Source: Ornithinibacillus scapharcae TW25
Lineage (GTDB): Bacteria; Bacillota; Bacilli; Bacillales; Amphibacillaceae
NCBI RefSeq assembly: GCF_000190475.1
Contig: NZ_AEWH01000071.1
Coordinates: 79,093-143,092 of the forward strand
Length of the DNA stretch: 64,000 nt
Direction of reading: 5' to 3'
Part shown: in pieces, positions 23,781 through 32,793 of the stretch
Position numbering within the stretch: position 1 is the stretch's first letter
Layout of the letters: each line of letters starts with the position of its first letter
The notes under the pieces: generated by a model
Databases searched by the model: none
Told to the model about the DNA's origin: nothing
The model's input: only the letters and a program-made list of their open reading frames with translations
Made by a program: the position numbers and the translations under genes

Positions 23781-25016
23781 TTATGCATAAAGCGGTGATT
23801 TTTCCGTTAGAGCTAATACACGCTCTGCCGCTTCTTTTAACACTGCTTCGTCTTCATGGTTCTTCAATGTTAACGAAATAATACTGGCAATCTCACGCAT
23901 TTCTTCTTCCTTAAATCCTCGTGTGGTAACAGCCGGTGTACCAATACGGATACCACTTGTTACAAATGGGCTTTCTGTGTCAAAAGGAATCGTGTTTTTA
24001 TTGACAGTAATTCCGATTTCATCTAGGACATGCTCTGCAACCTTTCCAGAGATGCCTAGTGGCGTAACGTCTAATAATAGTAAATGATTGTCAGTTCCAC
24101 CAGATACAACACGGATTCCCTCTTCTACCAAGGCTTCACCAAGTGCCTTGGCATTTGCGATGATCTGTTTAGAGTATTCTTTGAATTCATCAGATAATGC
24201 TTCTTTAAATGCTGTCGCTTTCGCTGCAATAATATGCATTAGTGGACCACCTTGCATTCCAGGGAAAACAGCTTTGTCAATCTTTTTGGCATATTCTTCT
24301 TTACAAAGAATCATCCCACCACGTGGGCCACGTAATGTCTTATGTGTTGTTGTGGTTACAAAATCTGCATATGGTACTGGATTAGGGTGTAAGCCAGCAG
24401 CAACTAACCCTGCAATGTGAGCCATGTCCACCATTAGGTAGGCACCAACCTCATCCGCAATTTCACGGAATTTCGCAAAGTCAAGAGTACGAGAATATGC
24501 ACTAGCCCCAGCTACAATTAGTTTTGGCTTTACTTCTCTTGCTTTATCAAGTACTTTGTCATAGTCTAATTGCTCCGTTTCTTTCTCCACACCGTAATCG
24601 ACAAAGTTATATAATGTTCCACTAAAATTAACTGGGCTACCATGTGTTAAATGACCACCATGGTTTAGATTCATACCTAGAACTGTATCACCTGGCTCTA
24701 ATACAGAGAAATAAACCGCCATATTTGCTTGTGCACCAGAGTGCGGTTGAACATTCGCATGGTCTGCTCCAAATAATTCTTTTGCACGGTCACGAGCTAA
24801 GTCTTCTACTACATCCACATGCTCACAACCACCATAATAACGCTTACCTGGATATCCTTCTGCATATTTATTCGTTAAGACAGAACCCATCGCTTCCATT
24901 ACTGCCTCTGAAACGAAATTTTCGGATGCAATAAGCTCAATCTTATTTTGCTGACGCTTTTTTTCTGCTTGAATTGCCTCAAATAATTCGTGATCATTCT
25001 GCATTAAATGTTCCAT
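23781..25016 (-). CDS. glyA: Serine hydroxymethyltransferase
   Basis: 411 residues. PLP enzyme converting serine and tetrahydrofolate to glycine and methylene-THF. The PLP lysine is in [15 protein letters not shown]; substrate segment [19 protein letters not shown] at 25016 with GGGGAGG. Follows ywlG by 30 bp, as in B. subtilis. Confidence 0.98.
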   Translation of the reverse strand: MEHLMQNDHELFEAIQAEKKRQQNKIELIASENFVSEAVMEAMGSVLTNKYAEGYPGKRYYGGCEHVDVVEDLARDRAKELFGADHANVQPHSGAQANMAVYFSVLEPGDTVLGMNLNHGGHLTHGSPVNFSGTLYNFVDYGVEKETEQLDYDKVLDKAREVKPKLIVAGASAYSRTLDFAKFREIADEVGAYLMVDMAHIAGLVAAGLHPNPVPYADFVTTTTHKTLRGPRGGMILCKEEYAKKIDKAVFPGMQGGPLMHIIAAKATAFKEALSDEFKEYSKQIIANAKALGEALVEEGIRVVSGGTDNHLLLLDVTPLGISGKVAEHVLDEIGITVNKNTIPFDTESPFVTSGIRIGTPAVTTRGFKEEEMREIASIISLTLKNHEDEAVLKEAAERVLALTEKSPLYA

Positions 25017-25046
25017 CGGTAAATCCTCCCCAATTTAGTTGTTATA

Positions 25047-25619
25047 TTATGTACAAGAATTTGTATCTTGTAATCTATCATATACTGCACGTGAACCCCC
25101 AATAAGCTTTGGTCGAGTCCGTGCCACATTTACACGCGCATCTCCAATATAACGTTGCTTAAGACGGACTGGAACTGCAACATGCTTTAGATGCATACCA
25201 ATCATGGTTTCTCCAATATCTATTCCTGCATGAGCCTGAATCTTTTCTACTACTACTGGGTTGTTAAAATGCTTATATGCGTAAGAAGCCATTGAGCCAC
25301 CAGCTTTTGGTATAGGTACGACCGCTACTTCTTCCAGCTGGAACTTCTCCATTGTTTCACGTTCCACAACAAGTGCTCGATTTAGATGTTCACAGCATTG
25401 AAATGCTAATCTGATTCCTTTATCGGATTGGAGTTTTTGCATGGCTTGGAAAATATGTGCTGCGATGTCCTCACTACCCGCCGTTCCAATATGTTCACCA
25501 GCTACTTCACTCGTAGAGCAACCAATCACAAAAATGTATTCGCTTTCCAAATAATCTGCTGTTAAAAGTTCCGTAGAGATAGTATGTAGATTTGATTGAA
25601 TCGTTTCCATTAGTTGCAA
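25047..25619 (-). CDS. ywlG: YwlG family protein (UPF0340, TIGR01440)
   Basis: 190 residues, matching the YwlG family placed between rpiB and glyA in bacilli. Conserved stretches include VIGCSTSEVAGEHIGTAGS, FQCCEHLNRALVVE and AHAGIDIGETMIGMHLKHV. Function not established. A TTG start at 25619 has a well-spaced AGGTGA; an ATG three codons in is the alternative. Confidence 0.85.
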   Translation of the reverse strand: MQLMETIQSNLHTISTELLTADYLESEYIFVIGCSTSEVAGEHIGTAGSEDIAAHIFQAMQKLQSDKGIRLAFQCCEHLNRALVVERETMEKFQLEEVAVVPIPKAGGSMASYAYKHFNNPVVVEKIQAHAGIDIGETMIGMHLKHVAVPVRLKQRYIGDARVNVARTRPKLIGGSRAVYDRLQDTNSCT

Positions 25620-25646
25620 GATACATCACCTAACTTAAGTAAAAGG

Positions 25647-25894
25647 GTTGAGGTTGGGACATAACCAATTTCTTAATTAAAAGACAAACAATGCACTATT
25701 TTAGCTCCGAAAATACACGATCACTCCAGTGGGAGGATAGGCATCGGTGAGACCCCGCAATACGTTAGCACGAGGAGGCTCACCAGCCGCCTCTGTACCG
25801 GAAGTGATAGCGAAGTATAATTCCGGATCGGGTTTATACACCAAAAACAATTGTTTGAATCTAAATATAGGAAATACTCATGTCCCGATTCAAC
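25647..25894. repeat. About 248-bp element bounded by inverted repeats
   Basis: The left end GTTGAGGTTGGGACAT pairs with the right end ATGTCCCGATTCAAC. Inside, GGTGAG / CTCACC and other GC-rich arms could form a branched structure, in contrast to the AT-rich surroundings. No ORF. The central text (GGTGAGACCCCGC, GAGGAGGCTCACC) resembles intergenic repeats that recur in many Bacillaceae genomes. Fills the ywlG-rpiB gap. Confidence 0.6.
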
Positions 25895-25900
25895 TTCTAA

Positions 25901-26344
25901 TTAATTTTTCGCTTCATAAGCTGTAATTTTATCTAACCGCTTTTCGTGACGGCCGCCTTCGAAATCAGTTTCAAGCCAAGCTTTTGCTATTTCTCTAGCT
26001 AGACCAGGGCCTAACACTCGTTCACCCATAGCTATCATATTGGTATCATTATGCATACGAGTAAGCTTCGCACTGTACACGTCAGAAAGTAAAGCACAAC
26101 GAATACCTTTCACTTTATTCGCGGCAATAGACATTCCAATTCCTGTACCACAAACTAAAATACCGCGGTCAAATTCTCCTTTTGCAACTCGTTCTGCTGC
26201 TGGTAATGCATAATCCGGATAATCTACCGATGTTTCACAACTACAGCCAACATCCTCATATTCAATACCCATCTCTTCTAGCAAGCTTTTTACTTCATTT
26301 CGGATTGTCATCCCTGCATGATCACCTGAGATAATTACTTTCAC
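25901..26344 (-). CDS. rpiB: Ribose-5-phosphate isomerase B
   Basis: 147 residues. RpiB/LacAB fold: KVIISGDHAG start, the active-site cysteine region GILVCGTGIGMSIAANK and the His in HNDTNMIAMGERV. Interconverts ribose-5-P and ribulose-5-P. Corresponds to B. subtilis ywlF. Confidence 0.95.
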   Translation of the reverse strand: MKVIISGDHAGMTIRNEVKSLLEEMGIEYEDVGCSCETSVDYPDYALPAAERVAKGEFDRGILVCGTGIGMSIAANKVKGIRCALLSDVYSAKLTRMHNDTNMIAMGERVLGPGLAREIAKAWLETDFEGGRHEKRLDKITAYEAKN

Positions 26345-26371
26345 TTTGCGACACTCCTATTCTAGATTGTA

Positions 26372-27664
26372 TTACTTAACCTTAAACTTTTGTATTTGCT
26401 TATTCAAGCCTCTTGCTTGTTCTTCTAAATCATGAACAAGTTCATCAACTTTTCCAATGGACGCTGCTTGCTCATGTACCGATGCATTAACTTCCTCTGC
26501 ACCAGCTGAGGTTTCTTGCGCAATTGCCGCCACTTCTTGAGATTGAGAAGCTGTCGCCTGGATAGATGCAAGCTGCTGATTTACAATGTTAAGAATCACA
26601 TCAATTTCACTGGCAACTTCTTCTACTGAACTAGACATTTGCTCAATAGCTGTATTCGTTCTAATTCCATTATTCGCCTCTTTAAACGCAAACTGGACAT
26701 TTTCATTAATTTTCTTCACAACTCTATTCACATCGTCTTGAATTGCCATAATTAATTCAGAAATACGTTGGACTGCTTGAGCACTTTGATCAGCGAGTTT
26801 ACGTATCTCATCCGCAACAACTGCAAATCCTTTTCCATGTTCACCAGCTCTTGCGGCTTCAATAGAAGCATTTAATGCAAGCAAATTCGTTTGCTCCGCT
26901 ATTTCACCGACCATTGAAATAATCGATTCTACTTGAAGAGCATTTTCTTTTAGATGATCCACATCTTTCAGGGAGTATTCTTGGTCTTGTGCAAGCTTTT
27001 GAATTCCTTCCACTAATTGATGTACAACTGCCTTACTCGTGTTTAATGTCTCCAACATGGTCGTGGATTTTTCTTTTGACTGTCCAGCTTTTTCTTGAAC
27101 TTTTTCTGCTAAGACAGTTGCTTCCTCTACGGATTCAACCGTTTGTTGAATCGCTTCTGAAGAAGTTTCAGCTCCCTTAGAAATATCTTCTATGGATGCA
27201 CTAATTTGGGCGGAATGTTGGGATACTTCACTAGAAGCATTTCGTAATTCTACAACAGATTCGTTCGTAGTTTTGAAATGTACATCTATATTATGTACCA
27301 TTTCTTGCAAATTGCTAAGCATCGCATTAAAAGATGTGCTTAAAGCACGGATTTCATCATCTGAGGACGGGATGTCTACTTGTTGGTTAAGATTACCTTC
27401 TGCCACTTCTGATGCGACATGAGCTAGCTTATTTAATGGTTTGGTTATAATACGAGCTGCAAAGTACGCCAGCACACCCGACCAAAATATCCCTAAGGAT
27501 AAGGTAATTAATGTATAGACTTCCATGGATACAGCCCAAAACTCCACAATATAGTCATAAAGAAAATAAAGGAAAAATGCACTAGTAGAGTAGGTGATAA
27601 TTGCTAATACAGTTGTAAAGAATACTAACTTTAACCTTAGTCCAAAACGATATTTATCGCTCAT
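26372..27664 (-). CDS. Methyl-accepting chemotaxis protein without an extracellular sensor domain
   Basis: 430 residues. Two hydrophobic helices at about 12-35 and 43-68 separated by only a few residues, then a HAMP domain (about 68-120, [19 protein letters not shown]) and an MCP signalling domain whose hairpin tip reads [18 protein letters not shown]. There is no room for a periplasmic ligand domain, so sensing must be within the membrane or cytoplasmic. Inserted between rpiB and the ywlE homologue, which are adjacent in B. subtilis. Confidence 0.92.
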   Translation of the reverse strand: MSDKYRFGLRLKLVFFTTVLAIITYSTSAFFLYFLYDYIVEFWAVSMEVYTLITLSLGIFWSGVLAYFAARIITKPLNKLAHVASEVAEGNLNQQVDIPSSDDEIRALSTSFNAMLSNLQEMVHNIDVHFKTTNESVVELRNASSEVSQHSAQISASIEDISKGAETSSEAIQQTVESVEEATVLAEKVQEKAGQSKEKSTTMLETLNTSKAVVHQLVEGIQKLAQDQEYSLKDVDHLKENALQVESIISMVGEIAEQTNLLALNASIEAARAGEHGKGFAVVADEIRKLADQSAQAVQRISELIMAIQDDVNRVVKKINENVQFAFKEANNGIRTNTAIEQMSSSVEEVASEIDVILNIVNQQLASIQATASQSQEVAAIAQETSAGAEEVNASVHEQAASIGKVDELVHDLEEQARGLNKQIQKFKVK

Positions 27665-27684
27665 TTTGTCTTCCCCCAGTTTTT

Positions 27685-28287
27685 CTATCTATATTTTTTA
27701 ATTAATAACCCAATAAATTCTTCTAATTCATCTAACGTTTCTTGATATGTTTTGAGGTCTCCACCAAATGGATCTGAAATATCATAATTGATTAAGCTAC
27801 TCTCTAACTGGCTGATTTTTTCAATATCATATTGTAGATATTCTCGTAGTTGCTTTTCTAATTCAGGATTACTTAATTTGCGTTGGTTTTCTAGTATAAA
27901 TTGTGATCGTTTCGTTTCATAGTCTGCATATAACGACTTTAGTTCATCCCATATCTTTTTATCGGAATCGGAAACATACTCCTTTAACGTATAATACTTA
28001 TCTTGAAAATTTGGATACTGCATGATAAGGGATTGCTTATGCTGCGTAGTCATGGTTAAAATAACGTCTGCCCAGTTTAACAGTTTTTCATCAACAGGAT
28101 TGGATAAATGGTCTAGCTTAATACCCTTTTTCTCTAGCGCTACAATTGCATTCTTAGATGCCCTTTGATTCTTCGCAGCAAAAATCCCTGCAGATTTTAC
28201 CTCAGCGTCAGGCACCCTGCTTTTTAATAGAGCTTCAGCCATCGGGCTACGGCATGTATTCCCAGTACATACAAATAGAACCCTCAT
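27685..28287 (-). CDS. ywlE: YwlE-type low-molecular-weight phosphatase (probable protein-arginine phosphatase) with insert
   Basis: 200 residues against about 150 for B. subtilis YwlE. P-loop VCTGNTCRS has Cys7, Arg13 and Thr11; a threonine at this position distinguishes arginine phosphatases from tyrosine phosphatases. The general-acid Asp is in DPFGG (about 172). Between them, residues about 108-168 form a highly charged, probably helical extra segment not present in the B. subtilis enzyme. YwlE reverses McsB arginine phosphorylation, which marks proteins for ClpCP. Confidence 0.85.
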   Translation of the reverse strand: MRVLFVCTGNTCRSPMAEALLKSRVPDAEVKSAGIFAAKNQRASKNAIVALEKKGIKLDHLSNPVDEKLLNWADVILTMTTQHKQSLIMQYPNFQDKYYTLKEYVSDSDKKIWDELKSLYADYETKRSQFILENQRKLSNPELEKQLREYLQYDIEKISQLESSLINYDISDPFGGDLKTYQETLDELEEFIGLLIKKYR

Positions 28288-28733
28288 GAAAATACCTCCA
28301 ATTCCAATTCAAGTGGTATGAACAACCAAGTGAATTTCTAACTAAAATATAACACAGTTTACAGACAGTTGACAGAAAAAGCATGGACAAATATCCCTCT
28401 TTCCGTTTAAGGTTATATGTGTTATGATTTCATTTCTAACAGTTATTTATTTTAAATTGGCGAAATATTTGAAAATGATTATTTCGTACGACAAAAAATA
28501 GCTAAATAGGACTTTATAACTAGTTATTTTTTCGCAAATTGTCAAAAAATGAAAAAATTTGTAGAAATTCTAATACAAAAGTATTACTATTGTTATAAGA
28601 ATTGAAAATACCTAAGTTACCATTTTACTATTTCTCTAATCTTCGCTCCATTTTTGTTTACATAGCCTCGGTAATTCTTCTATACAATATAGAGAAGTCT
28701 CATTTAGGTATTATCCTTTGGGAGGGGAAGTTA
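28288..28733. other. Divergent intergenic region ywlE / DUF2187 gene
   Basis: About 445 bp, very AT-rich. It should hold promoters for both directions. A plus-strand TTTACA (about 28657) with TATACA 18 bp downstream is a weak candidate for the DUF2187 gene. No additional gene seen. Confidence 0.35.
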
Positions 28734-28928
28734 ATGAAAAATACTGAAACAGCAAATGTAGGGGATGTGGTTCTTTTCGATAGAAGGAACCAGCAGTACG
28801 AAGGAAAGGTATTTCAAGTGAGAGAAAATAGTGTATTGGTGGAATTGTCAAAGGACGCAGCAAAGGTATTGGGATATGAAATGCCTAACACTGTAGTAAG
28901 ACACGGAAAATACAGCATTATTTCTTAA
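28734..28928 (+). CDS. DUF2187 (YkvS-like) small protein
   Basis: 64 residues on the plus strand. ATG at 28734 follows GGGAGGGGAAG closely; earlier in-frame starts have no ribosome site. The sequence (NVGDVVLFDRR, EGKVFQVRENSVLVEL, ending RHGKYSII) fits the DUF2187 family, small beta-rich proteins related to B. subtilis YkvS. No known function. Confidence 0.8.
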   Translation: MKNTETANVGDVVLFDRRNQQYEGKVFQVRENSVLVELSKDAAKVLGYEMPNTVVRHGKYSIIS

Positions 28929-29042
28929 TATATAGTTTCATATGTGATTGAAAAAAATGAACTCCAATCTGTTAGATTAGTATCTAAAGATATGGGGTTC
29001 AATTATTTTATTGTGAATTAATCGCGAGTCCTATCAAATCAA

Positions 29043-29075
29043 TAAAAAATCGCACTGTAATTTAACTGTGCGATT
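29043..29075 (-). terminator. Terminator after mntP
   Basis: Stem AATCGCAC / GTGCGATT with internal pairing AGT/ACT, followed on the minus strand by a TTTTTTATTG tract. About 70 bp past the mntP stop. Confidence 0.75.
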
Positions 29076-29144
29076 CCCAGATTATTGATTTGATATACGG
29101 CATTTTTTATGAAACAATTGTCGATGCTCTAGAATCCCTATACA

Positions 29145-29681
29145 CTAAAAGATGATGTATAAACCGAATCCGCAGAGAATACTTCCTCCGAGTATTTCAC
29201 TGTATGCACCTAAAAGCCCTCGAACTTTTCTTCCTATTAACATACCAGCCCAGGTTAGTACCATACTAGTAAACCCAAATAAGATGAGTGTAAGTACTGT
29301 TTTCACTTCGGACAGACCAAGACTAAGGCCCACCGAAAAGCTATCGATACTTACACTAAATGCGAAGATTAGCAAGCCCATTCCAGTTGTCTGGATGACT
29401 TTACCAACTTCATGATTAAACGCTGAAAATAACATATGAGCGCCAATCCCAAATAACAGTAACCCTCCAGCTAGGGTTGTCCACTCACCAATTTGAGCAG
29501 AGATTAATTTTCCTACTATAATACCAAGAAAAGGCATAATAATATGAAATACTCCTACGACTAGTCCAATGTATGCTATTTTTTTAAGTCGCATTCGTTG
29601 CATTCCTAGTCCAAGACTAACAGAAAATGCATCCATTCCTATTGCCAATGACATTATTACTATTGAAAAATAATCCCCCAT
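29145..29681 (-). CDS. mntP: Manganese efflux pump MntP
   Basis: 178 residues, six hydrophobic helices. Contains the paired family motifs AIGMDAFSVSLGLGMQ and SVSIDSFSVGLSLG, whose aspartates are essential in MntP. Exports Mn2+ from the cytoplasm. Equivalent of B. subtilis ywlD, in the same place. The ribosome site AAGGGGG is embedded in the 3' arm of a 15-bp hairpin (see separate entry), suggesting translational control. I found no yybP-ykoY manganese riboswitch. Confidence 0.92.
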   Translation of the reverse strand: MGDYFSIVIMSLAIGMDAFSVSLGLGMQRMRLKKIAYIGLVVGVFHIIMPFLGIIVGKLISAQIGEWTTLAGGLLLFGIGAHMLFSAFNHEVGKVIQTTGMGLLIFAFSVSIDSFSVGLSLGLSEVKTVLTLILFGFTSMVLTWAGMLIGRKVRGLLGAYSEILGGSILCGFGLYIIF

Positions 29682-29688
29682 GAATCAT

Positions 29689-29732
29689 CCCCCTTGGACA
29701 TGCCTTCTACACTATATGCATGTCCAAGGGGG
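29689..29732 (-). promoter_or_regulatory. 15-bp perfect hairpin covering the mntP ribosome-binding site
   Basis: Arms CCCCCTTGGACATGC (29689-29703) and GCATGTCCAAGGGGG (29718-29732) pair perfectly around a 14-nt loop. In the minus-strand RNA the 3' arm contains the AAGGGGG Shine-Dalgarno of mntP, ending 7 nt before the ATG. It may also act as the ywlC terminator, but no T-run follows. Confidence 0.65.
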
Positions 29733-29782
29733 TTTATTCGGATATTAAAGGTGTTGCTTTTCTTATTAAAAACTTATCCTTA

Positions 29783-30817
29783 TCATTTTTCCACATAACG
29801 GCTAGCAGCCTTACGTAATCGATTCATGATTGCTTGTCCAATGCCTATCTCTGGATAGGTTTCACAAAGGATGATATCAATTTCTCCTTGCTTAAATCTT
29901 CGTAAGCTATCATATAAGTTCGCTGCAACTTCTTCAAGCGACTCTCCTAACGATATTTGATCGGTGACGTTTAATTTTTCTAGTGTATTGCGGTTGGCTA
30001 AAACACCGACACGCTTCCCCTCATCAACTAATTCTTGATAAACTTTCTGTAGCCTAGCATTATCCCCTTCCACTAACCATAAAGGAACCTCAGGTGCATA
30101 GTGGGTATATTTCATTCCTGGTGCCTTTGGTTTTTCCTTTGTGTCACCGTTATCAAGTGCTGGATCTACTAAAACTTTGCCAACTATTTCCTCAATTTCT
30201 TCTTTAGAGATACCACCAGGTCGTAATATAGATGGCGTTTCCTGTGTGCAATCTATAATCGTTGATTCCACTCCGACTCCAGTTGGGCCACCATCTACAA
30301 TTCCTGCAATTCTACCATTCAGGTCCTCCCATACGTGGTCTGCAGTTGTGGGACTAGGCTTTCCAGATAGATTTGCACTTGGAGCAGCTATCGGTACATC
30401 ACATACTTTTAGTAAAGCTAATGCAACCGGGTGACTCGGTATCCGAACTCCTACTGTAGGTAACCCCGCCGTTACGTTTTCCGCACATATACCATTACTA
30501 GGTAGTACATACGTAATAGGTCCAGGTGAAAAAGCATCTATTAAATTTTCCACATAGTCAGGTAGACTATCTACCAGCTTTAATAACTGGTCCTTGCTTG
30601 CAACATGTGCAATAAGCGGATTATCCTGTGGACGACCTTTTGCTTGGAAAATTTTCGCTACGGCTTCTGCATTTGTTGCATCTGCCCCAAGGCCGTATAC
30701 TGTCTCTGTTGGAAAGGCAACGGTATGACCTGCCTTAAGCAACTGCGCTGCTTCGGCAATTGTTTCCTCCTTGCTTTTTCCACTCTCAGCTATTTTCCAT
30801 CGTTTTGTATCTATCAT
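29783..30817 (-). CDS. ywlC: Threonylcarbamoyl-AMP synthase (Sua5/YwlC)
   Basis: 344 residues. Makes threonylcarbamoyl-AMP from threonine, bicarbonate and ATP for t6A tRNA modification. N-terminal YrdC domain (GHTVAFPTETVYGLGADA, KGRPQDNPL, PAPSANLSGKPSPT) followed by the C-terminal Sua5 domain. ATG at 30817 behind GAGGT preferred over a start nine codons earlier. Confidence 0.95.
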   Translation of the reverse strand: MIDTKRWKIAESGKSKEETIAEAAQLLKAGHTVAFPTETVYGLGADATNAEAVAKIFQAKGRPQDNPLIAHVASKDQLLKLVDSLPDYVENLIDAFSPGPITYVLPSNGICAENVTAGLPTVGVRIPSHPVALALLKVCDVPIAAPSANLSGKPSPTTADHVWEDLNGRIAGIVDGGPTGVGVESTIIDCTQETPSILRPGGISKEEIEEIVGKVLVDPALDNGDTKEKPKAPGMKYTHYAPEVPLWLVEGDNARLQKVYQELVDEGKRVGVLANRNTLEKLNVTDQISLGESLEEVAANLYDSLRRFKQGEIDIILCETYPEIGIGQAIMNRLRKAASRYVEK

Positions 30818-30881
30818 CACTACTACCTCTTTTCCTTTTCTCATTTTACCCGAATCGGCAGAGGTTTAGCAAAACATAGTG

Positions 30882-31038
30882 TTATCCACAGAAATCAAAA
30901 GAAAACCCGTGTTTATCCACAGGTTTTCCAAACAAACGTTTATTTAAAACGGATTATACACAGATTATCCACTATATTTAGACTTATTGACAGTTTTCAC
31001 ACAAGTTGTTCACAGTGTATTGTGGATTATGTGAATAA
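30882..31038. promoter_or_regulatory. DnaA-box cluster between ywlB and ywlC
   Basis: Against consensus TTATNCACA there are four perfect boxes (30882-30890, 30913-30921, 30954-30962 and, reversed, 31030-31038) and three with one mismatch (30965-30973, 31006-31014 and, reversed, 31021-31029), plus a weaker one at 30993-31001, all in 157 bp. B. subtilis has a DnaA-binding region outside oriC at ywlC, so this is probably a conserved DnaA-titration or regulatory cluster and not an origin. No dnaA or dnaN is nearby. Confidence 0.85.
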
Positions 31039-31045
31039 GAATTGC

Positions 31046-31447
31046 TTATGAGACTTCGTATGCCCACCAGTTTCCTTCTTTTCCTTGTAAATTGTTCACT
31101 TTTAATGCTTCTTTCTGTGGGTGGAACTGTAACGCACCAAGTAATATATCCACAACCGGTTGATGACTATGTACATAAACCTTTTTCGCTTCCTTCGTCT
31201 TTGCAAGAACAATGATTGTTTCTAAAAGTACTGGTAAATTCTGCGCGGCTTCCTTAGCTATATATAGCTGCTTTAGCCAAAACACACCAGCGTCAACAGA
31301 TGAAAGGACAAAGCATCCTTTGATTTCATTCGCAATTTCAACTACATATCCGTCATTGATTAGACTTTCCCCGTCTACTTGGTCTGTCGTTCGTAAAAAT
31401 ATTTCAAGTTTCTCATTTGGTACCTCACTTGCTAGTAGTAATTTCAT
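31046..31447 (-). CDS. ywlB: YwlB-like GNAT-fold protein
   Basis: 133 residues. Weak acetyltransferase character (GYVVEIANEIKGCFVLSSV, then WLKQLYIAKEAAQ). It matches the position of B. subtilis ywlB between spoIIR and ywlC. The acetyl-CoA P-loop (Q/RxxGxG/A) is not recognisable, so catalysis is doubtful. Start ATG follows AGGGGTG. Its 3' end abuts the DnaA-box cluster. Confidence 0.7.
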   Translation of the reverse strand: MKLLLASEVPNEKLEIFLRTTDQVDGESLINDGYVVEIANEIKGCFVLSSVDAGVFWLKQLYIAKEAAQNLPVLLETIIVLAKTKEAKKVYVHSHQPVVDILLGALQFHPQKEALKVNNLQGKEGNWWAYEVS

Positions 31448-31544
31448 ATCTACACCCCTGTTATGATAGAATTTTTATAGCACTTCTGAAATAACATTTT
31501 CTAGAATCTCGCTTTTCTATCATTTTATGCATGAGATTTTGACT

Positions 31545-32144
31545 CTATGACAATCCAAGCCATTCAAATAGGAAAAATTTTATCTTCAATCCCTCTTCAC
31601 TCTCAGCTTCTTCCTCAAAACCACCTGGGCTTGCCTCCGCCACACTAATCCCATTTGCAAAATCTAAGAAGCATAACGGAGGGAATAAGACGCACCACCA
31701 GTTCGAGCCTTCTCCTTCGCCAATCGTGATTAAAATTGCTTCGTATTCTCCAGCTGGATAAAGATATGTACCGTAAATTTTCGTTGGAAAACTAACACTA
31801 TCATTATACTCCACATCAATTTCTCGTTTTTCTCCAGCTTCTTTCAACGTCTCTTTCACAATTTCATGAATTTCAGGAACTTTACTTGCCAATAATTTTC
31901 TAGCTTCTTCAATATCCGTAATGTCTGCAACCCACTCTGTAATTGCTACATTTACATCATCTCGTACCTTTTGTTTAATCTTTTGATCAGCTTCATTATC
32001 ACTATTTGCTAGAATTCGTAAACGAATCGCATCATCCGGAATAACCTGATAGTCATCCATATTATTTTCATCACCTTGCCCCTTGATTGGCATGGCAATT
32101 GCAATCATAATAAGTATAATTAAAATAATTCCTAGTTTTTTCAT
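31545..32144 (-). CDS. spoIIR: Stage II sporulation protein R
   Basis: 199 residues. Secreted from the forespore to trigger SpoIIGA processing of pro-SigE in the mother cell. N-terminal hydrophobic segment, then the conserved IPDDAIRLRILANSDNEADQ and NWWCVLFPPLCFLD motifs. ATG at 32144 behind GGGGTGGGG. A SigF-like promoter precedes it. Confidence 0.95.
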   Translation of the reverse strand: MKKLGIILIILIMIAIAMPIKGQGDENNMDDYQVIPDDAIRLRILANSDNEADQKIKQKVRDDVNVAITEWVADITDIEEARKLLASKVPEIHEIVKETLKEAGEKREIDVEYNDSVSFPTKIYGTYLYPAGEYEAILITIGEGEGSNWWCVLFPPLCFLDFANGISVAEASPGGFEEEAESEEGLKIKFFLFEWLGLS

Positions 32145-32178
32145 TTTCAACCCCACCCCTAACACTATGATTTAGTCA

Positions 32179-32208
32179 CAGTATGGTCAGGTAGGAACAT
32201 TTTTAAAC
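32179..32208 (-). promoter_or_regulatory. Candidate SigF promoter of spoIIR
   Basis: Minus strand GTTTA (32204-32208), 15 bp, GACCATACTG (32179-32188). This fits GYWTA-N15-GGNRANANTR with 8 of 10 bases in the -10. B. subtilis spoIIR is SigF-controlled. Confidence 0.5.
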
Positions 32209-32243
32209 TAGTAATCTATTATTTTTCTATTGGAGGGATTCAT

Positions 32244-32753
32244 GTGAAAGTCAGAAAAGCTAGCGTTGCTGATGCAAGAGGGATTGCCAAAGTACAAATT
32301 GATAGCTGGAGAACAACCTATCGAAACATTGTTTCAGACGAATATTTAAATAATATGAATGATGATGACCGTGAAAAAAGATGGCAGACGATTATCCCTC
32401 AGGAAAATGTATATGTTGTTGAAAATGAGAATGGGCAGATTGTAGGATTCTCAGGTGGCGGTATCGAACGGACTGGAAATTATCCAGAATACAAGGGAGA
32501 ATTATATGCTATTTATTTATTGGAATCCTATCAACGAAAAGGTCTTGGGAGAAAGTTAGTAGAGCCTGTTGTGGAAATGTTGAAAGAAAAAGGCATCTAT
32601 TCTATGACTGTAATGGTTTTAGCAGATAATCCTTCTCGTTATTTTTATGAGGCTCTTGGCGCAAAGCAAATTGGAATAGAAAAAATCGAAATCGGTGGAG
32701 AAAACCTTTTAGAGCTTGTATATGGTTGGGAGGATATTAGAGAGATTATTTAA
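32244..32753 (+). CDS. GNAT family N-acetyltransferase
   Basis: 169 residues on the plus strand. RimI-like fold with acetyl-CoA loop ESYQRKGLGRKLVEPV and ADNPSRYFYEALGAKQIG. GTG start behind TGGAGGGA. Substrate unknown. It interrupts the minus-strand spoIIR-prmC neighbourhood and starts about 100 bp from spoIIR, divergent to it. Confidence 0.88.
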   Translation: MKVRKASVADARGIAKVQIDSWRTTYRNIVSDEYLNNMNDDDREKRWQTIIPQENVYVVENENGQIVGFSGGGIERTGNYPEYKGELYAIYLLESYQRKGLGRKLVEPVVEMLKEKGIYSMTVMVLADNPSRYFYEALGAKQIGIEKIEIGGENLLELVYGWEDIREII

Positions 32754-32793
32754 GAAAAGAGCGTATCCTGTTGTGATACGTTCTTTTCTTTTC
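32752..32793. terminator. Bidirectional terminator
   Basis: 16-bp stem AAGAAAAGAGCGTATC / GATACGTTCTTTTCTT (one G-U) overlapping the GNAT stop codon. It has T-rich flanks in both directions. Confidence 0.85.

Noticed and set aside
29682-29782. yybP-ykoY manganese riboswitch upstream of mntP
   Set aside because: The gap is only about 100 bp and is dominated by one long hairpin; the conserved riboswitch core is not seen.
30882-31038. Chromosomal or plasmid origin of replication
   Set aside because: Many DnaA boxes, but no dnaA, dnaN or rep gene, no clear AT-rich unwinding element beside it, and the position matches a known non-origin cluster.
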